From assembly GCA_030682595.1 (NCBI GenBank), contig JAUXNZ010000233.1:1-7819 (forward strand): a stretch of DNA of 7,819 bases, in the 5' to 3' direction. Source of the stretch: Rhodocyclaceae bacterium (lineage in GTDB: Bacteria; Pseudomonadota; Gammaproteobacteria; Burkholderiales; Rhodocyclaceae). The number at the start of each line of letters is the position of its first letter. Within the stretch, counting starts at the first letter, position 1. A program made the position numbers and the translations under genes. The notes under the pieces were generated by a model, which saw only the letters and a list, made by a program, of their open reading frames with translations, had not been told where the DNA came from and did no database searches. This document shows positions 1 through 4,827 of the stretch, piece after piece.

Positions 1-677
1 CCGGCCCGCTGTCCGATGACGAGATCGAGGAACTTGACCAGTTCCTCATGTCCGATGCGACGGGCGAGGAGGCCATGGACATTTCCATGCTCGACGGCTT
101 CCTCACTGCCCTCGCCATCGCGCCCAACAACCTGCCGCCGAGCCGCTGGATGCCGATCATCTGGGGTCGTGAAATGATGTGGGAATCGCAGCAGCAGGCG
201 CAACGCATGATGGGCTATGTCTTCCGCCATGCCAATGAAATACTGTTTCACCTGCGCGAGGAACCGGAAACCTTCGAGCCACTGCTGTATGAAAGGGAAC
301 ACGAAGGAAAGACCATTCCCATCATCGACGAGTGGTGTACCGGCTTCGTCAAGGGCATGGCGCTCGATGAACCCGGTTGGCGCCCCATGATGGATACCGA
401 GGAGGGCGACGACATGCTTTACCCCATCCTGCTCTACGGTACCGAAGCGGGCTGGAAAGAATTGCTGGACAACCCGCTGCTCGCCGACCGGCATGAGGAA
501 TTCGCCGCATCTCTTGGCGATTGCATCATGGCGATCCAGGAATGGTGGCTACCGATCAGGAAGGCAAAATCCACTATCCGGCGCGAGGCGCCCAAGGTCG
601 GCCGCAACGCGCCCTGTCCCTGCGGCAGCGGCAAGAAATTCAAGCAATGCTGCGGCGGGAAAAAAATACTGCACTGA
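1..677 (+). CDS. yecA: YecA-like UPF0149 family protein with C-terminal SEC-C zinc motif (5' partial)
   Basis: The reading frame is open from base 3, and the residues before the first ATG (base 48) already match the family (LSDDEIEELDQFL), so the true start lies upstream of the window. About 224 residues are visible, close to the roughly 220 of E. coli YecA. The body carries UPF0149 signatures: MLDGFLTAL near the N-terminus, FEPLLYE and IDEWCTGFVKGMAL in the middle. The last 20 or so residues hold a SEC-C motif (C-P-C, eight residues, C-C; bases 615-653), the metal-binding tail also found at the C-terminus of SecA and expected to bind zinc. No signal peptide or membrane segment is seen in the visible part. 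The exact cellular role of the family is poorly defined; work on E. coli YecA links it to ribosomes or SecA-like interactions. The gene converges on the DUF3301 gene. Family assignment is firm; the symbol is by homology. Confidence 0.88.
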   Translation, partial: GPLSDDEIEELDQFLMSDATGEEAMDISMLDGFLTALAIAPNNLPPSRWMPIIWGREMMWESQQQAQRMMGYVFRHANEILFHLREEPETFEPLLYEREHEGKTIPIIDEWCTGFVKGMALDEPGWRPMMDTEEGDDMLYPILLYGTEAGWKELLDNPLLADRHEEFAASLGDCIMAIQEWWLPIRKAKSTIRREAPKVGRNAPCPCGSGKKFKQCCGGKKILH

Positions 678-681
678 GCCG

Positions 682-713
682 CCATTGACCTTCCGGTGCG
701 GCCACTTCAATGG
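682..713. terminator. Inverted repeat between convergent genes, possible bidirectional terminator
   Basis: A perfect 7-bp inverted repeat, CCATTGA (682-688) and TCAATGG (707-713), with a small inner CCG/CGG stem (693-695/699-701), sits where the YecA-like gene (stop 675-677) and the DUF3301 gene (stop 707-709) meet tail to tail. The right arm overlaps the last codons of the DUF3301 gene. There is no T-run on either side, so it is not a textbook intrinsic terminator. The position at a convergent junction is the main argument. Confidence 0.3.
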
Positions 714-1039
714 AGTGTCGTGACCGGGGATGGCGGACGCAAGCCGATATTCACGAACAGCACCGCCTGGCCGAGCATGGCGATGCTGCCGGGTCGCCGG
801 TTGTTTCCCGTGTCGCTGTATTCAAAAGAGTAGACCCGCCGCAGTACCAGTTGGCCATCCTCATTGCGCGCGGGTTTCAGGCTCGCAATCGACACCGTCG
901 CATCAAGGAGTTGCAACTCCGCGGCTGAGCAGGCGGCCTGGGCGGCCTGCACCGCGATGTCACGCGCCTTGACGCTGTCGAACCACAGCCAGGCGAGGGC
1001 AGACAGAATCAGCAGGCTGATGATTTCGAAGGTTGGCAT
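707..1039 (-). CDS. DUF3301 family small membrane-anchored protein
   Basis: This 110-residue protein begins with one hydrophobic helix (IISLLILSALAWLWF, residues about 6-20) followed at once by a charged stretch (DSVKARD). That fits a single N-terminal membrane anchor, not a cleaved signal. The rest is a small soluble domain with DUF3301 hallmarks: a DSxxARxxAxxAAxxAC helix, LQLLDATV, and LRRVYSFEYSDTGNNRRPGSIAMLG. The function of DUF3301 proteins is unknown. The ATG at 1039 is chosen because the family normally starts only a few residues before the hydrophobic helix; no good ribosome binding site precedes it. The gene lies 51 bp downstream of the DUF3616 gene on the same strand, so the two may share a transcript. 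Family recognition is from remembered consensus; no search was run. Confidence 0.8.
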   Translation of the reverse strand: MPTFEIISLLILSALAWLWFDSVKARDIAVQAAQAACSAAELQLLDATVSIASLKPARNEDGQLVLRRVYSFEYSDTGNNRRPGSIAMLGQAVLFVNIGLRPPSPVTTLH

Positions 1040-1090
1040 GGTTGCAATGTGGAAAAATGGCAGGCTGGCAAATGCAATGTTTTCTGCCCG

Positions 1091-2014
1091 TCAGGGAGTA
1101 ATTTGCAATTGTCCGGGATCGAGCAGCAGATAGCGGGCAAAGCGTTGGTCTTTGCGGCTGCCGTCATCGCTGACGATGACAATGCGCTGGCGACCGTCAA
1201 TGATGGCCGGGCTGACGCCTTCGGCATGTTCGAAACCCGGCAGGCCGGGCACGCTGACGCGCCGCGGCCGCTCGGTGGGTTGGCCGTTCCAGAACCAGAG
1301 TTGGAACTGCACCTGCTCCCTGGCGACCGGGCCGCTGACCACCAGATAGCCCGCCAGCGCAGGAACGTAGGACAAGCCACGAATGCCGTGGCCGCCCAGG
1401 TCGAGCGTCTCCAGCCGTGGCGCGATGCGGGGTGCCTCACCCGTTTCGAAGACGGCGACCGGATTCTCGATGCTCGCGATGATGGCGCGGCGATCGAGCA
1501 AGGGGCTGCGAAAGCCGATCAGCAGACGCTGACGGTCGGGTGTCATCTCCAGCGCCTCGATGTTCAAGCCGCCGGCCGCCTTGACGTCGGGGATCTGTGC
1601 GGCCGTGGCCAGGACCGGATGCGCTGCGCTCAGGGCGGCCTTCAGTTGCGTGACCACCACGGGCGCCACCGCGCGGTCTCCCTCGATGCGAAACCTGAGC
1701 AGTTTCTCGCGCGACTTCTTCTCCGCACCGGCATTGTTGCGTGAATGGGAGGTGATGGCGTAAATGAACCCTGCCGCGTCGATGGCAATGCCTTCCAGAT
1801 CGTCCAGTTTTTTGAAATCCGGGGGGGCGTCCGGCGTTGCCGTGACGAGCGGGCTGCTCGTCACCGAGCCATCCGCGCGGATCGTCACCAGACTCAACGG
1901 CTGGGTTTTCTCGTCCTCGACGACAAGGAAACGGCCATCCGGCAACTGCTGGATGGCGGAAGGCTCGTAAATGCCGGTCAGCGCGAGGAACATGAGGAGA
2001 TTGGCGATGGTCAT
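1091..2014 (-). CDS. DUF3616-like, probable beta-propeller protein
   Basis: The protein has about 307 residues and alternating beta-strand and turn patterns typical of propeller folds. Near the N-terminus it reads GIYEPSAIQQLPDGRFLVVEDE, followed by DDLEGIAIDAAGFIYAITSHS, GLNIEALEMTPDRQRLLIGFRSP and, near the C-terminus, HAEGVSPAII with IVIVSDDGS. The repeated (N/D)xEG(I/L/V)...PDG logic is that of the DUF3616/esterase-like phytase-type propeller group. No catalytic activity can be assigned, and no convincing signal peptide or membrane anchor is seen. The ATG at 2014 is preferred over the upstream TTG at 2074, which would run into the start of ahr on the other strand and adds residues that do not look like the family. 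An ATG at 1993 is also possible. No clear ribosome binding site precedes any of them. The gene is divergent from ahr and precedes the DUF3301 gene on the same strand. Confidence 0.7.
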   Translation of the reverse strand: MTIANLLMFLALTGIYEPSAIQQLPDGRFLVVEDEKTQPLSLVTIRADGSVTSSPLVTATPDAPPDFKKLDDLEGIAIDAAGFIYAITSHSRNNAGAEKKSREKLLRFRIEGDRAVAPVVVTQLKAALSAAHPVLATAAQIPDVKAAGGLNIEALEMTPDRQRLLIGFRSPLLDRRAIIASIENPVAVFETGEAPRIAPRLETLDLGGHGIRGLSYVPALAGYLVVSGPVAREQVQFQLWFWNGQPTERPRRVSVPGLPGFEHAEGVSPAIIDGRQRIVIVSDDGSRKDQRFARYLLLDPGQLQITP

Positions 2015-2034
2015 GTCAATGATTGAGGGATAAT
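2008..2034 (+). promoter_or_regulatory. Candidate sigma-70 promoter for ahr
   Basis: GATAAT at 2029-2034 matches the -10 consensus at five of six bases and lies 32 bp before the ahr start. The best -35 candidate, TGGTCA at 2008-2013, matches four of six at a short 15-bp spacing and overlaps the first codon of the divergent DUF3616 gene. This is a weak prediction, supported mainly by the divergent arrangement that requires a promoter in this 52-bp gap. Confidence 0.3.
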
Positions 2035-2052
2035 CAGACGTCGAAGACAAAC

Positions 2053-2059
2053 GGAAGGA
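2053..2059 (+). promoter_or_regulatory. Ribosome binding site of ahr
   Basis: GGAAGGA lies 7 bp before the ATG at 2067. It is a good Shine-Dalgarno match and fixes the start of ahr, which also agrees with the N-terminus of the E. coli homologue. Confidence 0.75.
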
Positions 2060-2066
2060 TACGACA

Positions 2067-3086
2067 ATGAGCAAGGTTCGCGCATGGGCGGCGCAGGCTG
2101 CCGGACAGAAACTGGAGCGCTACGACTACACGCCAGGCCCGCTCGGCGATGAGGAGGTCGATATCGCGGTCGAGTATTGCGGGCTGTGCCATTCCGACCT
2201 GTCAATGATCGACAACGCGTGGAAGTTCTCCGCCTATCCGCTGGTGCCGGGACATGAGGCCGTCGGGCGCATCGTCGCCATGGGTTCCCGGGCCAAGGGG
2301 CTGAGTATCGGTCAGCGGGTCGGGGTGGGCTGGACCAGCAGCAGTTGCCTGCATTGTGCGCCCTGTGTGGGCGGCGACCAGCATTTGTGCGGGGCTTCGC
2401 AGGCGACGCTTTCCGGCCGCCCGGGCGGCTTTGCCGAGCGCGTGCGGGCCCAGTGGGCCTGGGCCATCCCCGTGCCGGAGGGCATTCGCCCGGAAGTGGC
2501 GGGTCCGCTGTTCTGCGGCGGCATCACCGTCTTCAGCCCGCTCGTGGAATATGACATTTCTCCGACCAGCCGGGTCGGCGTCGTCGGCATCGGTGGGCTG
2601 GGGCACCTGGCGATCAAATTTGCGAAGGCCTGGGGCTGCGAGGTGACCGCCTTCACCTCCAGTCCTTCAAAGCGGAAGGAGGTCATGGCGCAGGGCGCCC
2701 ATCGGGTGGTTGCCAGCAACGATGCGAACGCAATTGCCGCGCTGGCCGGCAGCCTCGATCTGGTCATTGTGACCGTCAATGTCCCGCTGGACTGGCAAGC
2801 CATCACGTCCACCCTGGCGCCGCGCGGCCGCCTGCATTTTGTCGGTGCCGTCCTTGATCCGATCCCCGTTCAGGCGTTCTCGCTCATCAGCGGGCAGAAG
2901 GTTATCTCCGGTTCGGCGATCGGCTCGCCGACGCAGATGGCCCGGATGCTGGCGTTCTGTGTTCGCCACAACATCGAACCCGAGGTCGAACACTTTCCGA
3001 TGAGTCGGGTCAATGAAGCGCTTGATCATCTGCGCGCCGGGAAAGCCCGTTACCGCATTGTGCTCGATGCGGATTTCAACGCCTGA
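2067..3086 (+). CDS. ahr: NADPH-dependent aldehyde reductase, zinc-type MDR alcohol dehydrogenase (Ahr/YjgB-like)
   Basis: This 339-residue, full-length medium-chain dehydrogenase/reductase is expected to reduce aldehydes to alcohols in the cytoplasm. Catalytic zinc ligands are visible: Cys41 in CGLCHSDLSMIDN, His63-Glu64 in PGHEAVG, and Cys150 in LFCGGITVF. Four structural-zinc cysteines follow the usual spacing (Cys94, 97, 100, 108). The Rossmann motif GIGGLGH is at 174-180. The next strand ends in TSSPSKRKE, with Ser and Lys/Arg where NADP-preferring members have them and no acidic residue of an NAD type. Long stretches (YCGLCHSDLSMIDN, SRVGVVGIGGLGH, FPMSRVNEALDHLRAGKARYR) match remembered E. 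coli Ahr closely, so the symbol is fairly safe; the physiological substrate here is unknown. It has its own ribosome binding site and a candidate promoter, diverges from the DUF3616 gene, and converges on hisG with a structured repeat in between. Confidence 0.9.
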   Translation: MSKVRAWAAQAAGQKLERYDYTPGPLGDEEVDIAVEYCGLCHSDLSMIDNAWKFSAYPLVPGHEAVGRIVAMGSRAKGLSIGQRVGVGWTSSSCLHCAPCVGGDQHLCGASQATLSGRPGGFAERVRAQWAWAIPVPEGIRPEVAGPLFCGGITVFSPLVEYDISPTSRVGVVGIGGLGHLAIKFAKAWGCEVTAFTSSPSKRKEVMAQGAHRVVASNDANAIAALAGSLDLVIVTVNVPLDWQAITSTLAPRGRLHFVGAVLDPIPVQAFSLISGQKVISGSAIGSPTQMARMLAFCVRHNIEPEVEHFPMSRVNEALDHLRAGKARYRIVLDADFNA

Positions 3087-3089
3087 CTT

Positions 3090-3096
3090 AGGAGGA
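3090..3096 (+). promoter_or_regulatory. Strong Shine-Dalgarno sequence without a start codon
   Basis: AGGAGGA begins 3 bp after the ahr stop codon and is the best Shine-Dalgarno match in the window. No ATG, GTG or TTG follows at usable spacing (the next bases read TATTCACTCACGATC), and the structured repeat begins at 3114. It may be a relic of a lost downstream gene start, or chance. Confidence 0.4.
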
Positions 3097-3113
3097 TATT
3101 CACTCACGATCAA

Positions 3114-3285
3114 GCTTTGCCGCCGGGCCGCCCCAAGGCAAAGCGTCACGCGGCGCCAGCCGCAATCCGCGCCCAAACTTGAACGGGAGCGCCCCGTGAT
3201 ACACGAGCAAAGCGAGTCAACTGTCCCCCCTCCCGCGAGGGAGGGGCTGGGGGAGGGCGGGCCCAGAGGCTGGGAGGGGCGGGCC
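3114..3285 (+). repeat. Structured intergenic repeat, copy A (between ahr and hisG)
   Basis: This copy fills most of the 215-bp gap between the convergent genes ahr and hisG. Reading on the plus strand it has four parts. First is an 8-bp stem, GCTTTGCC (3114-3121) with GGCAAAGC (3137-3144). Second is a short hairpin, GCGGC/GCCGC with loop GCCA (3150-3163). Third is a conserved ACGAGC-AGCGAG block (about 3203-3216). Fourth is an 8-bp hairpin, CCCCTCCC (3227-3234) with GGGAGGGG (3239-3246) around a GCGA loop of the GNRA class, running into G-rich sequence ending TGGGAGGGGCGGGCC at 3285. Bases 3117-3170 match copy B (4206-4259) at 50 of 54 positions. Relative to copy B, the G-rich end carries about 24 extra bases. 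No gene is supported inside it. Confidence 0.85.
3239..3261 (+). other. G-quadruplex motif in repeat copy A
   Basis: Five runs of three or more guanines (3239-3241, 3243-3246, 3249-3253, 3255-3257, 3259-3261) are separated by loops of one or two bases on the plus strand. Three more G-runs follow at 3272-3283. In an ahr read-through transcript this would be an RNA G-quadruplex in the 3' untranslated region; on the hisG side it is in the template strand. Formation is inferred from sequence pattern only. Confidence 0.55.
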
Positions 3286-3287
3286 TT

Positions 3288-3300
3288 ACCCGACGCGGGT
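3288..3300 (-). terminator. Small hairpin just after the hisG stop
   Basis: ACCCG (3288-3292) and CGGGT (3296-3300) form a 5-bp stem with a 3-base loop, starting 1 bp past the hisG stop codon (3302-3304). There is no T-run, so a terminator role is doubtful. Confidence 0.2.
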
Positions 3301-3301
3301 C

Positions 3302-4186
3302 CTACTCGACGATCTTGTTGATCGGCAGTTCGATGATGCCGCGCGCGCCGGCCTGGTAGAGGCTGGGGATCAGTTCGCGCACGAACTTTTCCTCGACGAC
3401 GATGCTGAGTTCCAGCCAGTCGGGGTCGGAGAGGGTGGAGACGGTGGGCGTGGCACGTTCCGGTAACAACTTCAGCACGGCATCGGTGCAGTTGCGCGGC
3501 ACGTTCATCGACAGCAGCACCCGTGTGGCGGCGGCAATCGCGCCTTTCAGCATCATCAGCAGGCGGTCGATCTTGGCGATTTTCCAGGCGTCGGCGAGGG
3601 CGTCGTGATTAGCGATGAAGCGCGGCGTGCTTTCCAGCACGACGTGCATGATCTTCAGATTGTTGGCGCGTAGCGACGAGCCGGTTTCGGAGACGTCGAC
3701 AATGGCGTCGGCCAGGAGCGGCGGCTTCACCTCGGTGGCGCCCCAGGAAAATTCGACGCTGGCCTCGACGCCATGTTCGGCAAGAAAGCGTTTCGTCATG
3801 CCCACGGTTTCGGTGGCGATGCGTTTGCCCTGCAGGTCTTTCACCGTGACAAACGGTGAACCTTCCTTGGAGGCCATCACCCAGCGGACGGTGCCGTAAT
3901 TGGGCCAGGGGGCTTTAAGATTGGCCAGTTCCGCGACATCGGCGCCGGTTTCGAGGATCCAGTCCAGTCCGGTGATGGCGCAGTCGAGCACGCCCTGGCC
4001 GACGTAGCGGGCCATCTCCTGCGGTCGGATCAGGATGCACTCGATTTCCGCATCATCGATGGTCGGGTAGTAGGAGCGGCCGGAAATGCGCAGGTTGTAA
4101 CCGGCGCGGTTGAAGAGGTTTTGCGTGGTTTCCTGCAGGCTGCCCTTCGGGATGCCGACACGCAGGCGCGGGTTGTTTTCAGTCAT
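3302..4186 (-). CDS. hisG: ATP phosphoribosyltransferase HisG, long form with regulatory domain
   Basis: This enzyme catalyses the first step of histidine synthesis, joining ATP and PRPP to give phosphoribosyl-ATP, in the cytoplasm. The protein has 294 residues. Visible motifs are GIPKGSLQETT (11-21), RSYYPTIDD (37-45), EMARYVGQGVLDCAITGLDW (57-76), and the PRPP-binding stretch ADAIVDVSETGSSLRAN (159-175). A C-terminal domain of about 70 residues (ATPTVSTLSDPDWLELSIVVEEKFVRELIPSLYQAGARGI is its core, in segments from 245) marks the long form, which is feedback-inhibited by histidine and does not need HisZ. The ATG at 4186 is chosen because MTENNPRLRVGIPKG is a normal N-terminus; the frame stays open to a GTG at 4315, but only by translating the repeat. 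No clear ribosome binding site is seen. It follows greA by 164 bp and is flanked on both sides by the same repeat, with no other his gene near. Confidence 0.93.
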   Translation of the reverse strand: MTENNPRLRVGIPKGSLQETTQNLFNRAGYNLRISGRSYYPTIDDAEIECILIRPQEMARYVGQGVLDCAITGLDWILETGADVAELANLKAPWPNYGTVRWVMASKEGSPFVTVKDLQGKRIATETVGMTKRFLAEHGVEASVEFSWGATEVKPPLLADAIVDVSETGSSLRANNLKIMHVVLESTPRFIANHDALADAWKIAKIDRLLMMLKGAIAAATRVLLSMNVPRNCTDAVLKLLPERATPTVSTLSDPDWLELSIVVEEKFVRELIPSLYQAGARGIIELPINKIVE

Positions 4187-4202
4187 TGTGATTAAAAATG
4201 TA

Positions 4203-4348
4203 GTCTTGCCGCCGGGCCGCCCCAAGGCATGACGGCACGCGGCGCCAGCCGCAATCCGCACAACACCCGACAAGAATGCTCCCCGTAATGGACGAGCGCA
4301 GCGAGCCACAGTCACCTTCCCGTGAGGGGAGGTTGGGAGGGGTGGGCC
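4203..4348 (+). repeat. Structured intergenic repeat, copy B (between greA and hisG)
   Basis: This is the second copy, in the same orientation as copy A and 1089 bp further along. It fills nearly all of the 164-bp greA-hisG gap: it begins 16 bp before the hisG start and ends 2 bp before the greA stop. The first stem is GTCTTGCC (4203-4210) with GGCATGAC (4226-4233), with one T-T mismatch. The second hairpin GCGGC/GCCGC (4239-4252) is identical to copy A. The third hairpin is CCTTCCC (4315-4321) with GGGGAGG (4326-4332), one G-T wobble and a GTGA loop, again GNRA. The end TGGGAGGGGTGGGCC (4334-4348) matches copy A at 14 of 15 positions. Because it lies antisense to the greA-hisG transcript, that RNA carries the complementary C-rich form. 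Confidence 0.85.
4326..4346 (+). other. G-quadruplex motif in repeat copy B
   Basis: Four G-runs (4326-4329, 4335-4337, 4339-4342, 4344-4346) with loops of 5, 1 and 1 bases meet the usual pattern. It lies in the strand that serves as template for greA-hisG transcription. The motif is shared with copy A although the bases between differ. Formation is inferred. Confidence 0.5.
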
Positions 4349-4350
4349 AG

Positions 4351-4827
4351 TTACTCATAGCGTACGTCGAGGATTTCGTATTCGCGGCGGCCGCCGGGGG
4401 TTTGCACTTCGGCGACATCGCCGGAGAATTTGCCGATCAGGGCGCGCGCGACGGGCGAGTTGAGCGAAATCTTGCCCTGCTTGAGATCGGCTTCGTCGTC
4501 ACCGACGATCTGGTAGGTCACGGTTTTGTCGCCGTCAATGTCCTCCAGTTCGACCGTGGCGCCGAACACCACGCGGCCATCGGCATCGAGGCTGCGCGGG
4601 TCGATGATCTGGGCGTTGCCCAGTTTGCCCTCGACTTCCTGGATGCGGCCTTCGACAAAGCTTTGCCGCTCCTTCGCGGCATCGTATTCGGCGTTTTCAG
4701 AGAGGTCGCCGTGCGAACGTGCCTCGGCAATCGCGGCAATCACCGCCGGCCGTTCGACGTATTTCAGGCGTTTAAGTTCTTCGCGCAGCAGTTCGGCGCC
4801 GTGCAGCGTGATGGGGACTTTGCTCAT
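4351..4827 (-). CDS. greA: Transcription elongation factor GreA
   Basis: GreA rescues backtracked RNA polymerase by inserting its coiled coil into the secondary channel and stimulating cleavage of the transcript 3' end. The protein has 158 residues, the usual length. The N-terminal coiled coil spans about 8-75 and carries the signature LREELKRLKYVERPAVI and the tip HGDLSENAEYDAAKERQ, with the key acidic residues Asp41 and Glu44 both present. The C-terminal FKBP-like domain (about 80-158) includes VVFGATVELED, YQIVGDDEAD and ISLNSPVARALIGK. The ATG at 4827 overlaps the carB stop as ATGA (4824-4827), so translation is probably coupled to carB; no strong ribosome binding site of its own is seen. 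The carB-greA order is common in beta- and gammaproteobacteria. Downstream comes repeat copy B and then hisG. Confidence 0.96.
   Translation of the reverse strand: MSKVPITLHGAELLREELKRLKYVERPAVIAAIAEARSHGDLSENAEYDAAKERQSFVEGRIQEVEGKLGNAQIIDPRSLDADGRVVFGATVELEDIDGDKTVTYQIVGDDEADLKQGKISLNSPVARALIGKFSGDVAEVQTPGGRREYEILDVRYE

Noticed and set aside
660..666. A7 run near the 3' end of the YecA-like gene as a programmed frameshift site
   Set aside because: The frame used already gives a complete SEC-C motif and ends within a few codons; no alternative product of interest results.
2015..2074. Upstream TTG start for the DUF3616 protein
   Set aside because: It would overlap the ahr start on the opposite strand, uses a rare start codon, and adds residues that look neither like a signal peptide nor like the family.
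3227..3246. The CCCCTCCC/GGGAGGGG hairpin as an intrinsic terminator for ahr or hisG
   Set aside because: It has no T-run on either strand and belongs to a repeated element also found between greA and hisG, so a dedicated terminator role is not supported.
3013..3321. Short open frames through repeat copies A and B, both strands, giving similar peptides (DCGWRRV...CLGAARRQ)
   Set aside because: The shared peptide is the translation of the repeated DNA; the substitutions between copies follow stem pairing, not codon positions, and there are no ribosome binding sites.
4187..4315. N-terminal extension of HisG to an upstream GTG at 4315
   Set aside because: The extra 43 residues are translated from repeat copy B and do not resemble any HisG N-terminus; the family begins close to the KGSL motif.
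3114..4348. The two repeats as a CRISPR remnant or as ends of an insertion sequence
   Set aside because: There are only two long copies flanking an ordinary biosynthetic gene, with no spacers, no transposase and no terminal inverted repeats relative to each other (they are direct repeats).
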